A stretch of DNA of 36,667 bases from Streptomyces pyxinae (GCF_024756275.1 NZ_JANUGQ010000042.1:1-36667), one strand, 5' to 3'. Counted from the first letter of the stretch, positions 11,636 to 19,517 are shown. Notes: generated by a model not told the origin, from the sequence alone. Made by a program: numbers and translations.

Positions 11636-12918
11636 GCCAGCTTCCCGTCCATGAGCGTCGCCCGGCCCCGCAGGAAGGTGTGGGTGACGCGTCCCGGCAG
11701 CTCACGGCCCCGGTAGGGGGTGTTGCGGCTGCGGGAGGCGAAGCCCGCGGGGTCCACGGTTCCACGGTAAGCCGGATCGACCAGGGTCAGGTTGGCGGGC
11801 TCACCCGCCGAGACGGGCCGACCGTGGCCGGTGGCGCGGCCGATCCGGGCCGGGGCGAAGGACATCCGGTCCGCGACGCCCGCCCAGTCGAGCAGTCCGG
11901 TCTCCACCATCGTCCGCTGGACGACGGAGAGGGCGGTCTCCAGGCCGACCATGCCCATGGCGGCGGCGGCCCACTCGCAGTCCTTGTCCTCGTGCGGGTG
12001 CGGGGCGTGGTCGGTGGCGACGATGTCGATGGTCCCGTCGGCCAGCGCCTCGCGCAGCGCCCGCACGTCCCGCTCGGTGCGCAGCGGCGGGTTGACCTTG
12101 TAGACCGGGTCGTAGGAGCGGACCAGTTCGTCGGTGAGGAGCAGGTGGTGCGGGGTGACCTCGGCGGTGACGTCGATGCCCCGGGACTTGGCCCAGCGGA
12201 CGATCTCGACCGAGCCGGCGGTGGAGAGGTGGCAGATGTGCACCCGGGAGCCGACGTGCTCGGCGAGCAGCACGTCCCGGGCGACGATCGACTCCTCCGC
12301 GACGGCCGGCCAGCCGCCGAGACCCAGCTCGGCGGAGACGGTGCCCTCGTTCATCTGGGCGCCCTCGGTCAGCCGGGGCTCCTGGGCGTGCTGGGCGACG
12401 ACGCCGCCGAACGCCTTCACGTACTCCAGCGCCCGGCGCATGATCACGGCGTCGTGGACGCACTTGCCGTCGTCGGAGAAGACGGTGACCCCGGCGGCCG
12501 ACTCGTGCATGGCGCCCAGCTCCGCCAGCTGGGTGCCCTCCAGGCCGACGGTGACCGCGCCGATCGGCTGGACGTCGCAGTAGCCGGACTCCTGGCCCAG
12601 CCGGTAGACCTGCTCGACCACGCCGGCGGTGTCCGCGACCGGGAAGGTGTTGGCCATGGCGAAGACCGAGGTGAAGCCGCCGGAGGCGGCGGCCCGGGTG
12701 CCGGTGAGCACCGTCTCGGAGTCCTCCCGGCCCGGCTCGCGCAGATGGGTGTGGAGGTCGACCAGACCGGGCAGCAGGATCTGTCCCTCGGCGGGGACGA
12801 CGGTGGCGTCCGGGTCGGTGAGCCCGGTCCCGGTGGCGGCGATGGTCTCGCCCTCGATCAGGACGTCCTGGGCCTCGCCGCCGAGCACCCGCGCCCCGCG
12901 GATCAGGATCTTGTTCAT
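11632..12918 (-). CDS. pyrC: dihydroorotase
   Basis: Cyclises carbamoyl aspartate to dihydroorotate. 428 residues, the long type I bacterial form. The metal-binding signature DLHTHLREPG lies near residue 52. FSDDGKCVHD, HICHLSTAGS and ATDHAPH supply the other metal and catalytic residues. Start taken as ATG at 12916-12918; an in-frame GTG at 12922-12924 would add two residues and overlap the pyrB stop as GTGA, as its neighbours do. Both fit the upstream GGAGAG. It follows pyrB directly and overlaps the PH-like gene by 4 nt. Confidence 0.97.
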   Translation of the reverse strand: MNKILIRGARVLGGEAQDVLIEGETIAATGTGLTDPDATVVPAEGQILLPGLVDLHTHLREPGREDSETVLTGTRAAASGGFTSVFAMANTFPVADTAGVVEQVYRLGQESGYCDVQPIGAVTVGLEGTQLAELGAMHESAAGVTVFSDDGKCVHDAVIMRRALEYVKAFGGVVAQHAQEPRLTEGAQMNEGTVSAELGLGGWPAVAEESIVARDVLLAEHVGSRVHICHLSTAGSVEIVRWAKSRGIDVTAEVTPHHLLLTDELVRSYDPVYKVNPPLRTERDVRALREALADGTIDIVATDHAPHPHEDKDCEWAAAAMGMVGLETALSVVQRTMVETGLLDWAGVADRMSFAPARIGRATGHGRPVSAGEPANLTLVDPAYRGTVDPAGFASRSRNTPYRGRELPGRVTHTFLRGRATLMDGKLA

Positions 12919-12920
12919 GC

Positions 12921-13901
12921 TCACTTGCTCTCCTCGGTACGGGCGTGGGTCGTGGCGGGCTCGTTGCCGCCGAGCAGCAGATAGAGGACGGCCATCCGGA
13001 TCGAGACGCCGTTGGCGACCTGCTCGATCACGGTGCAGCGCGGGGAGTCCGCGACCTCGGCGGTGATCTCCATGCCGCGCACCATCGGGCCGGGGTGCAT
13101 CACGACGGCGTGCTCCGGCATCCGGGCGAGCCGGTCGCCGTCCAGGCCGTAGCGGCGGGAGTACTCGCGCTCGGTCGGGAAGAAGGCGGCGTTCATCCGC
13201 TCGCGCTGGACGCGCAGCATCATCACCGCGTCGGACTTGGGCAGGACGGCGTCGAGGTCGTACGAGACCTCGCAGGGCCAGCTCGTCACGCCGACCGGCA
13301 CCAGGGTGGGCGGCGCCACCAGGGTGACCTCGGCGCCCAGGGTGTGCAGCAGGTCGACATTGGAGCGGGCCACCCGGCTGTGCAGCACGTCCCCGACGAT
13401 GGTGATCCGCTTGCCGGCCAGGTCGCGGCCGAGCCCGGTGTCCCGGCCGACCAGCCGGCGGCGCATGGTGAAGGCGTCCAGCAGGGCCTGGGTGGGGTGC
13501 TGATGGGTGCCGTCGCCCGCGTTGATCACGGCGGCGTCGATCCAGCCGGAGGTGGCGAGGCGGTACGGGGCCCCCGAGGCGCCGTGCCGGATGACGACGG
13601 CGTCGACGCCCATCGCCTCCAGGGTCTGCGCGGTGTCCTTGAGCGACTCGCCCTTGGAGACCGAGGAGCCCTTGGCCGAGAAGTTGATCACGTCGGCGGA
13701 GAGCCGCTTCTCGGCGGCCTCGAAGGAGATCCGGGTACGGGTGGAGTCCTCGAAGAACAGGTTGACGACCGTCCGGCCGCGGAGCGTCGGCAGCTTCTTG
13801 ATCGGCCGGTCCGCGACCCGGGCCATCTCCTCGGCGGTGTCGAGGATCAGGACGGCTTCGTCGCGGGTGAGGTCGGCGGCCGAGATGAGGTGGCGCATCA
13901 T
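12921..13901 (-). CDS. pyrB: aspartate carbamoyltransferase, catalytic chain
   Basis: Condenses carbamoyl phosphate with aspartate, the committed pyrimidine step. 326 residues. The carbamoyl-phosphate loop FFEDSTRTR is at 49-57 and HPTQAL at 135-140; MHPGPMVRG and LLGGNEP close the C-terminal domain. No pyrI regulatory subunit is nearby, as expected for actinobacteria. Two adjacent ATG codons (13896-13901) can serve as start; a GGAGAG site precedes them. The 287-nt gap upstream to pyrR (13902-14188) is GC-rich without a clear terminator or second PyrR loop, so readthrough from pyrR is possible. Confidence 0.97.
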   Translation of the reverse strand: MMRHLISAADLTRDEAVLILDTAEEMARVADRPIKKLPTLRGRTVVNLFFEDSTRTRISFEAAEKRLSADVINFSAKGSSVSKGESLKDTAQTLEAMGVDAVVIRHGASGAPYRLATSGWIDAAVINAGDGTHQHPTQALLDAFTMRRRLVGRDTGLGRDLAGKRITIVGDVLHSRVARSNVDLLHTLGAEVTLVAPPTLVPVGVTSWPCEVSYDLDAVLPKSDAVMMLRVQRERMNAAFFPTEREYSRRYGLDGDRLARMPEHAVVMHPGPMVRGMEITAEVADSPRCTVIEQVANGVSIRMAVLYLLLGGNEPATTHARTEESK

Positions 13902-14188
13902 CGGGGGTCTCTCCAGGGGTGGAGGTGGTCCGGGGGCAGGGGGTCCGGACGGAAGGGAGGGTCTGGGCGCGGACGGGAGGGGCGGCCTCCACCGGGCGGC
14001 GGGTGCCTCTCCGGGCCGGACTGGGCGGGGCTCGCCGGCCGGCCGGCGGATCCGGCCGGCAGCTCCGGGCGGGAGCGGTGCCCGGGTGGCCGTCCGGGTC
14101 CGGGGCGGTGCCGGGCGGGACCGTACGCGGCGGTGTCCGCGGGTACGGGCGGTCGCGCCGGCGCCGGGCGGGCCGGAGGTGCCGGGGG

Positions 14189-14803
14189 CTAGCGCTCGCC
14201 GGCCGGGGCGGCCGGCCGGTGGTCGCCGCCGTCGGCCGGGGCGGTCTCGCGCAGGCCGAGCAGCACGGCGTCCCGGCCGTCCTCCTCGGTGAGCTGGACC
14301 TTGACCGCCTCCCGCAGCGAGGTGGGGAGGTTCTTGCCCACATAGTCGGCGCGGATCGGCAGCTCGCGGTGGCCCCGGTCGACCAGCACGGCCAGCTGCA
14401 CCGCGCGCGGGCGGCCGAGGTCGCCGAGGGCGTCCAGGGCGGCGCGGATGGTGCGACCGGAGAAGAGCACGTCGTCGACGAGGACGACCAGGCGGCCGTC
14501 GAGCCCGTCACCGGGGATCTCGGTGCGGGCGAGCGCGCGGGCGGGCCGCAACCGCAGGTCGTCGCGGTACATGGTGATGTCCAGCGAGCCGACGGGGATG
14601 GCACGGCCGGTGATCTGCTGGAGCTTTTCGGCCAGCCGACGGGCGAGGAAGACGCCGCGGGTCGGGATGCCGAGGAGCACCACGTCGTCGGCGCCCTTGG
14701 CGCGTTCGACGATCTCGTGGGCGATACGGGTCAGTACGCGGGCGATGTCGGGGCCCTCGAGCACGGGGCGGGCCGCATCGGCGTGCGGGGTGGTGGCGTC
14801 CAT
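14189..14803 (-). CDS. pyrR: PyrR pyrimidine regulator / uracil phosphoribosyltransferase
   Basis: Senses UMP/UTP against PRPP and binds pyr mRNA to lower expression; it also has uracil phosphoribosyltransferase activity. 204 residues with the PRPP-binding loop VVLVDDVLFSGRT at 106-118, and GIPTRGVFLARRL and LDITMYRDDL typical of PyrR. The C-terminal 18 residues are Gly/Ala/Pro-rich and extend past the usual 180-185 length. Start is ATG (14801-14803) with the ribosome binding site AAGGAGGT, which is itself part of the PyrR-binding hairpin. The gene heads the pyr cluster and is divergent from bldD. Confidence 0.97.
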   Translation of the reverse strand: MDATTPHADAARPVLEGPDIARVLTRIAHEIVERAKGADDVVLLGIPTRGVFLARRLAEKLQQITGRAIPVGSLDITMYRDDLRLRPARALARTEIPGDGLDGRLVVLVDDVLFSGRTIRAALDALGDLGRPRAVQLAVLVDRGHRELPIRADYVGKNLPTSLREAVKVQLTEEDGRDAVLLGLRETAPADGGDHRPAAPAGER

Positions 14804-14812
14804 ACGGAACGG

Positions 14813-14850
14813 ACCTCCTTCTCCGCCTCACGGGACGGACCTTAAAGGAC
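14813..14850 (-). promoter_or_regulatory. PyrR-binding RNA hairpin containing the pyrR ribosome binding site
   Basis: In the minus-strand RNA, TCCTT (14845-14849) pairs with AAGGA (14816-14820). An internal bulge and a short CCG/CGG upper stem lead to the conserved loop TCCCGTGAGG (14826-14835). This matches the PyrR binding loop known from Bacillus and mycobacteria. Here AAGGAGG, the Shine-Dalgarno sequence, is on the 3' arm. Bound PyrR would therefore hide the ribosome site, i.e. translational repression as described for Mycobacterium smegmatis, rather than attenuation. No terminator follows it, which supports that reading. Confidence 0.85.
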
Positions 14851-14868
14851 GTCTGATTTGCGCCGCTC

Positions 14869-14897
14869 AGCCTAGCAGGGCCCGCGCCCGACCAGAA
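14869..14897 (-). promoter_or_regulatory. predicted pyrR promoter
   Basis: A -10 of TAGGCT (complement of 14869-14874) with a weak -35 TTCTGG (14892-14897) 17 nt away. The start would fall near 14861, giving a leader of about 58 nt that just contains the whole PyrR hairpin. Confidence 0.5.
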
Positions 14898-14935
14898 CCG
14901 GGGGCGGGAGTGACGGTCGGTACGATCCGTCCGGC

Positions 14936-14965
14936 TTGACGGACGCCCGTAACGCTGCGTAACCT
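14936..14965 (+). promoter_or_regulatory. predicted bldD promoter
   Basis: TTGACG (14936-14941) and TAACCT (14960-14965) with an 18-nt spacer. The -35 lies inside an inverted repeat TCCGTC/GACGGA (14926-14943). The leader would be about 29 nt, with GGGAG six bases before the bldD ATG. Confidence 0.7.
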
Positions 14966-14978
14966 CACAGTGAGTTAC
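14959..14978 (+). promoter_or_regulatory. BldD-type operator over the bldD -10
   Basis: GTAACCTCACAGTGAGTTAC is a near-palindrome (CTCAC/GTGAG around a central A, flanked by GTAAC and GTTAC). It covers the -10 and the probable start site. BldD is known to repress its own promoter, and the site resembles the described BldD box. A further CGTAAC copy at 14948-14953 lies 10 bp upstream of the same hexamer at 14958-14963. Confidence 0.7.
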
Positions 14979-15000
14979 CGAACTTCGTCCCGGGAGCTAT

Positions 15001-15501
15001 ATGTCCAGCGAATACGCAAAACAGCTCGGGGCCAAGCTCCGTGCCATCCGCACCCAGCAGGGCCTCTCCCTCCACGGTGTGGAGGAGAAGTCCCAGGGCC
15101 GCTGGAAGGCCGTTGTGGTCGGCTCGTACGAGCGCGGCGACCGTGCCGTGACCGTGCAGCGCCTGGCCGAGCTGGCCGATTTCTACGGCGTTCCGGTGCA
15201 GGAGCTGCTGCCGGGCACCACGCCGGGCGGGGCCGCCGAGCCGCCGCCGAAGCTCGTCCTGGACCTGGAGCGCCTGGCCCACGTGCCCGCGGAGAAGGCC
15301 GGCCCGCTCCAGCGGTACGCCGCCACGATCCAGTCCCAGCGGGGCGACTACAACGGCAAGGTGCTGTCGATCCGCCAGGACGACCTGCGCACGCTGGCGG
15401 TCATCTACGACCAGTCCCCCTCGGTGCTGACCGAGCAGCTGATCAGCTGGGGCGTGCTGGACGCCGACGCGCGCCGCGCGGTCGCCCACGAGGAGGGCTG
15501 A
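15001..15501 (+). CDS. bldD: BldD, c-di-GMP-responsive developmental repressor
   Basis: Master repressor of sporulation genes during vegetative growth in Streptomyces. A tetrameric c-di-GMP bridge dimerises its C-terminal domains so that it binds DNA (family knowledge). 166 residues. The XRE-type helix-turn-helix covers about 8-70 (LRAIRTQQGLSLHGVEEKS, VVVGSYERGDRAV). The C-terminal domain has the ligand motif RGD (114-116), eight residues, then RQDD (125-128), fully intact. ATG start with GGGAG. It is one of three plus-strand genes here and shares its upstream region with pyrR. A long hairpin 45 nt after the stop terminates it. Confidence 0.98.
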   Translation: MSSEYAKQLGAKLRAIRTQQGLSLHGVEEKSQGRWKAVVVGSYERGDRAVTVQRLAELADFYGVPVQELLPGTTPGGAAEPPPKLVLDLERLAHVPAEKAGPLQRYAATIQSQRGDYNGKVLSIRQDDLRTLAVIYDQSPSVLTEQLISWGVLDADARRAVAHEEG

Positions 15502-15545
15502 CCGGGCCCGCCCGGCCCTTTACCCGAGCCGACCGGCAGAAACGT

Positions 15546-15592
15546 GCCGCCGGGTGCGGCGGGAGCCTTCTGGCCCCGCCGCACCCGGCGGC
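15546..15592 (+). terminator. hairpin terminator after bldD
   Basis: Perfect 18-bp arms (15546-15563 and 15575-15592) with an 11-nt loop. Lies between bldD and the convergent nusB, so it could work for both strands. Confidence 0.85.
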
Positions 15593-15616
15593 TTCGCCGT
15601 ATCCGGCCCCGGTTCT

Positions 15617-15684
15617 CGGACAACCCGGTTTCCCGGACGCCCCGGGCTTCCCGACAACCCCGTTTCCCGGACGCCCCGGGGTCG
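15617..15684. repeat. two-copy 34-bp direct repeat between bldD and nusB
   Basis: Units 15617-15650 and 15651-15684 agree at roughly 29 of 34 positions and share TTTCCCGGACGCCCCGGG. The rest of the 399-nt gap 15502-15900 is the bldD terminator and GC-rich sequence; no gene is supported. Confidence 0.75.
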
Positions 15685-15900
15685 CCGGCCCGGGTTCCGC
15701 CGCGCGGAGGGCCGGAGCGCGGAGAGTCGGAGGGCGGCGGCCCGGTGCGGGGCCTTCCGGTGGCAGGGCCGTGCGGGCCCGTCCGGCGGCGGCCCGGAGT
15801 GCGAAGGGTCCGCGGGGGCGGCGGCCTCCGGGAACGCCCGAGGGGCCCGGCGGGCGCGCGGCGCGCGTCGCGGGCCCCTCGGGGCGGTCGGTGCGGAGGC

Positions 15901-16347
15901 TCAGTCCTGCTTGAGCTCCTGGTCCCTGCGGAGACCGGGCTTCAGGTCCTTGAAGCGGCTCAGCAGGCCGTTGACGAAGGACGGCGAGTCGTCGGTGGAG
16001 AACTCCCTGGCGAGCTGCACCGCCTCGTCGATCACCACCGCGTCCGGAGTGGCGTCCACCCAGACCAGCTCGTACGCCCCGAGCCGCAGGATGTTCCGGT
16101 CCACCACCGGCATCCGGTCGAGCGTCCAGCCCACCGCGTAGGTGGCGATGAGCTCGTCGATCCGGGTCGCGTAGCCGGCGTACCCCTCGATCAGCTCCAT
16201 GGTGTACTCGCTGACCGGCGGCTGCCGGTCGTCGGACCGGGCGTGCCGGACCCAGTCCGCGAGGACCTCTCGCGCGGGGATTCCGCGCTGGTCTGCCTCG
16301 AAGAGGATCTGGAAGGCGCGCTTGCGGGCCTTGTTCCGGGCGGCCAC
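15901..16347 (-). CDS. nusB: transcription antitermination factor NusB
   Basis: Binds boxA RNA together with NusE/S10 to allow antiterminated rRNA transcription. 148 all-helical residues. It opens MAARNKARKRAFQILFEAD with the basic RNA-binding N-terminus, and RNILRLGAYEL and AVVIDEAVQLAREFS are the family signatures. Start is GTG (16345-16347), only 2 nt after the efp stop, so it is cotranscribed and likely translationally coupled to efp. Confidence 0.97.
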   Translation of the reverse strand: MAARNKARKRAFQILFEADQRGIPAREVLADWVRHARSDDRQPPVSEYTMELIEGYAGYATRIDELIATYAVGWTLDRMPVVDRNILRLGAYELVWVDATPDAVVIDEAVQLAREFSTDDSPSFVNGLLSRFKDLKPGLRRDQELKQD

Positions 16348-16349
16348 GG

Positions 16350-16916
16350 TTAGCTGTTCACCCGGCCGAGGTAGTCGCCGGAACGGGTGTCGACCTTGAT
16401 CTTCTCGCCGGTGGTGATGAAGAGCGGCACCTGGATGGTGTAGCCGGTCTCCAGGGTGGCGGGCTTGTTGCCACCGGTGGAGCGGTCGCCCTGGACGCCC
16501 GGCTCGGTCTCCTGGATGGTCAGCTCGACGGCGGCGGGCAGCTCGACGTAGAGCACCTCGCCCTCGTGCTGGGCGACGGTGGCGGTGAAGCCCTCGATCA
16601 GGAAGTTGGCGGAGTCGCCGACGGCGGCGCGGGAGACGTGCAGCTGGTCGTACGTCTGCATGTCCATGAAGACGAAGTAGTCGCCGTCCATGTACGAGAA
16701 CTGCATGTCGCGGCGGTCGACGGTGGCCGTCTCAACCTTCACACCGGCGTTGAAGGTCTTGTCGACGATCTTGCCGGAGAGGACGTTCTTGAGCTTGGTG
16801 CGCACGAAGGCCGGGCCCTTGCCGGGCTTGACGTGCTGGAACTCGACGACGGACCAGAGCTGGTCGTTGTCGAGCTTGAGCACCATGCCGTTCTTGAGGT
16901 CGTTCGTGGAAGCCAC
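16350..16916 (-). CDS. efp: elongation factor P
   Basis: Relieves ribosome stalling at polyproline stretches by entering the E site. 188 residues, three beta-barrel domains. The KOW-like N-terminal domain carries the tip loop PGKGPAFVR with Lys33, the residue that contacts the P-site tRNA. The Pro in the loop is the actinobacterial variant, and no epmA-like modification gene is visible nearby. The C-terminal signature SGDYLGRV is intact. Start is GTG (16914-16916). It follows pepP by 57 nt and precedes nusB. Several products here (MltG, the P-loop protein) have polyproline runs that would depend on it. Confidence 0.97.
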   Translation of the reverse strand: MASTNDLKNGMVLKLDNDQLWSVVEFQHVKPGKGPAFVRTKLKNVLSGKIVDKTFNAGVKVETATVDRRDMQFSYMDGDYFVFMDMQTYDQLHVSRAAVGDSANFLIEGFTATVAQHEGEVLYVELPAAVELTIQETEPGVQGDRSTGGNKPATLETGYTIQVPLFITTGEKIKVDTRSGDYLGRVNS

Positions 16917-16973
16917 GGTTCGGGATTCTCCTGGACTGACGCTGGTGGACGACCCAGTGGCTGCGGGGCCGCG

Positions 16974-18116
16974 CTACAGCGCGAGCAGCTCCTTGGTCGT
17001 GATGGTGAGTAGCTCGGGTCCGCCGTCCGCCACCTGGCGTACGACGAGCGTGTCATCGATCCGGACCCCGCCCCGCCCCGGGAGGTGGACCCCCGGTTCG
17101 ACGGTGACCGGCACGCAAGCGTCCAGTTTACCCATGGCGCCGGGTGCCAACTGCGGGTCCTCCTCGATTTCCAGGCCGACCCCGTGGCCCAGGAACGGCG
17201 CGAGACCGTCCCCGTGCCCGGCCGAGGCGAGGATCTGGCGGGCCGCGCGGTCCACGTCGCGGCAGGCGGCGCCCGGGGCCAGCGCCTCCCGGGCGGCCCG
17301 CTGGGCGGCGAAGACCAGGTCGTACAGCTCGATCTGCCAGTCGGCGGGCGAGGTGCCGATGACGAAGGTGCGGCCGATCTCGACCCGGTAGCCCCGGTAG
17401 TCGGCGCCCAGGCAGACCGAGAGGAAGTCGCCCTCCTCCACCCGGCGGTCCGTGGGCCGGTGGCCGCGCCTACCCGAGTGCGGCCCGGTGGCGACCGAGG
17501 TCGGGAAGGCGGGCCCGTCGGCGCCGTGGTCCACCAGCCGGCGTTCCAGCTCCAGCGCCAGATGCCGTTCGGTGCGGCCCACCAGGATCGACTCCAGCAG
17601 TTCGCCCAGCGCCTGGTCGGTGATCTCGGCGGCGATCCGCAGGCAGCCGATCTCGTCCTCGTCCTTGACCACCCGGTCCTGTTCCACGGCGGTGCCGAGG
17701 TCGGTCACCCGCAGGCCCGGGGCGACCGCGCCGATCGCCCGGTAGCGGGCGACGCTCAGATGGTGCTCCTCCACCGCCAGGGTGTCGGCGCCCGCCGCCC
17801 GGGCGGTCTCGGCCGCCGCCACCGCCGGGTCGCCGCCCGCCGGGGGCAGCACCGTACGGCGGAGCCGTTCGTCGAGCCGGCCCTCGGCGGGGTCTCCGGT
17901 GGGCGGCCGGGAGCAGAGCAGGGTGTCCTCCCCCGCCCCGGACCCGGAAGCGGACCCGGTACCGGGGGCCGCGCCGACCAGCAGTACGGCACCGGGCGGC
18001 GCGCCACCGGCGAGATAGCGGACATTGGCGGCCCCGGAGACCAGGGCCGCCGCGCTGCCGGCCGCCGCGCACCGGGCGCGCAGCCGGGCTCGGCGCTCCG
18101 CGTACACCTCTGACAT
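16974..18116 (-). CDS. Xaa-Pro aminopeptidase (M24) family protein with altered metal ligands
   Basis: 380 residues with the two-part architecture of PepP/PepQ: an N-terminal creatinase-like domain (1-150) and a C-terminal pita-bread domain (155-375). In M24 enzymes five residues bind two metals (Asp, Asp, His, Glu, Glu). By motif alignment these are Cys235 (CLGADYRGY), Glu246 (VEIGRTF), His311 (GHGVGLE), Glu340 (TVEPG) and Asp354 (RIDDT), so three are substituted. The usual VHE after the His is IEE. It may be a slow, specialised or non-catalytic family member. ATG start at 18114-18116; it is the first gene before efp and nusB. Residues 50-62 are a Gly/Ser/Ala-rich insertion. Confidence 0.9.
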   Translation of the reverse strand: MSEVYAERRARLRARCAAAGSAAALVSGAANVRYLAGGAPPGAVLLVGAAPGTGSASGSGAGEDTLLCSRPPTGDPAEGRLDERLRRTVLPPAGGDPAVAAAETARAAGADTLAVEEHHLSVARYRAIGAVAPGLRVTDLGTAVEQDRVVKDEDEIGCLRIAAEITDQALGELLESILVGRTERHLALELERRLVDHGADGPAFPTSVATGPHSGRRGHRPTDRRVEEGDFLSVCLGADYRGYRVEIGRTFVIGTSPADWQIELYDLVFAAQRAAREALAPGAACRDVDRAARQILASAGHGDGLAPFLGHGVGLEIEEDPQLAPGAMGKLDACVPVTVEPGVHLPGRGGVRIDDTLVVRQVADGGPELLTITTKELLAL

Positions 18117-18309
18117 GCTCCGAGCGTACGAGCGGATGACCGGTCCGGCAGGTCCAGCGGGTCCGACCGGGCGGGCGGCGGGGCCGGAGCCCGTGCGGTG
18201 CGGCTGTCAGGCGGTCCGGGTCCGACAGGGGCGGCCGGCGGAGCCGTACCCCCGCGGGGGACCACAGGGGGCCGCCCGACGCCGGAGCGGGCACACCGGC
18301 CCGGCCGGC

Positions 18310-19281
18310 TCACCAGCTCGGCGGGCTCGCCATCGCACGGGCCAGCACGTCGTCCAGGGCGCGGGCGGTGGTCTCGACGTCCCAGGCGGAGTTGTCGATG
18401 ATCGGCAGCCCGGAGCCGTACCAGCCCGCCATCCGGCCGTGGATGCCGGCGACCTCCTCGTCGGAGAGCCGCCGGTTTCCGCTCCGCTCGGCGTTGCGCT
18501 CCAGGACCACGTCCAGGCCGGGAAGCAGCACCACCGGGAGCAGACCGGGGCCGACATGGCGCTTCCAGCCGCCCAGGCCGACGACCGGCCGGTCCGGAAA
18601 GACGGCGTCGTCCAGGATGCAGGAGACGCCGTTGGCCAGGAAGTTGCGGGCGGCGAAGCCACAGGTGCGGCGGGCCAGCCGGTACTGGGCCTCGGAGTGC
18701 TCGTTCCACCCGGTCTGCGGGTCGGCGAATCCGGACCTGACCCACTCGCGCACATCGTCCAGGCTGATGTGGGCGGTCGGCACCGGGCGGTTGCTCGCCC
18801 AGTGGCGGGCGACGGTGGTCTTGCCGGCCCCGGCCGGCCCGATGAGCAGCACCGCGAGGGTGGCGCCCCCGGTGCCGGGGCCGGCCGGCGGTGTCGGAGG
18901 GGCGGCGACCGGGGCGGCCGGCGGCAGGTGCTGATGGCCCGTCACGCCCGTCGCGTCGGACGGCGCCGGGGCGGCCGGGGCGTGTCCGGGATGCGGCGGC
19001 GCGGGTGGCGGCGCGGTCCAGCCGGGCGCGGGCGCCCGGGGCGGGGCGGGCGGGGCCGCCGGGTCGCCGGGTGCCGCCGGGGTGCCCGGCGGCGGCGGAG
19101 GCACCGGCCCCGGCTGGTGGGCGGCAGGCGGGTACGGGGCGCCGGGATGCGGGGCGGTCCGCTCGCCCGGGGCTCCCGGGGGCGGGCCCGGGTGATGGGC
19201 CTGGTGATGCGGGGCCCACCCGGTCGCCGGGTCCACCGGCCCGTGGGGCGGCGGCAGCGGAACTCCCCCTGTGTGCTGCAT
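18310..19281 (-). CDS. P-loop kinase-like (AAA_33 type) protein with Pro-rich N-terminus
   Basis: Specific function not recognised. 323 residues from the ATG at 19279-19281 (GGAG nine bases upstream; the longer frame upstream is not protein-like). Residues 1-138 are Pro/Ala/His-rich, presumably disordered, with a run of five or more prolines. The C-terminal 180 residues form a P-loop domain: Walker A GPAGAGKT at 148-155, ISLDDVREWVRSGF as in polynucleotide-kinase-like small kinases, CILDDAVF as a candidate Walker B, and the basic lid segment RNAERSGNRRLSDEEV. This resembles zeta-toxin- and PNK-like phosphotransferases. It lies downstream of the aro genes, 193 nt before pepP. It could be a small-molecule or RNA-end kinase. 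Confidence 0.88.
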   Translation of the reverse strand: MQHTGGVPLPPPHGPVDPATGWAPHHQAHHPGPPPGAPGERTAPHPGAPYPPAAHQPGPVPPPPPGTPAAPGDPAAPPAPPRAPAPGWTAPPPAPPHPGHAPAAPAPSDATGVTGHQHLPPAAPVAAPPTPPAGPGTGGATLAVLLIGPAGAGKTTVARHWASNRPVPTAHISLDDVREWVRSGFADPQTGWNEHSEAQYRLARRTCGFAARNFLANGVSCILDDAVFPDRPVVGLGGWKRHVGPGLLPVVLLPGLDVVLERNAERSGNRRLSDEEVAGIHGRMAGWYGSGLPIIDNSAWDVETTARALDDVLARAMASPPSW

Positions 19282-19473
19282 CCGGTGCCACTCCGTCTCG
19301 TACGACTGGTCCTGTTCGGGCGCCCGTTCGGGCGGCCCGAGACCGAACCGTACCCTCCCCGGCCGGGAAAAGGACGGCGGGGAGGGCCGGTCGGGACAGG
19401 AGTGGCGCAGGTCAGCCGCTCGGCCCGGCCGACCGGGCAGTCGGCCGGGCCGCTCGGACCGGTTCAGCCGGTA

Positions 19474-19517
19474 CGGCCGACTCAAGCGGTCGGCCGGTCG
19501 GCCGACTCAAGCGGTCG
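19474..19517. repeat. 19-bp direct repeat in the aroQ-P-loop gap
   Basis: CGGCCGACTCAAGCGGTCG occurs at 19474-19492 and 19499-19517 (25-bp period), within a stretch (about 19400-19640) crowded with CGGCCG and CGGTC words. The whole 359-nt gap 19282-19640 shows no gene and no single clear terminator. Confidence 0.7.

Noticed and set aside
14002..14022. Possible second PyrR loop before pyrB (GGAGAGGC-like word on the minus strand)
   Set aside because: It lacks the TCCCGTGAGG core and the flanking UCCUU/AAGGA stem, and lies over 100 nt from the pyrB ribosome site.
16974..18116. pepP-family gene as a pseudogene
   Set aside because: The frame is intact, length is normal and the substituted residues sit in otherwise conserved motifs; divergence rather than decay is likelier.
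18249..18260. CCCCCGCGGGGG palindrome as an operator or terminator
   Set aside because: Only 12 bp of pure GC with no loop; expected by chance in such sequence.
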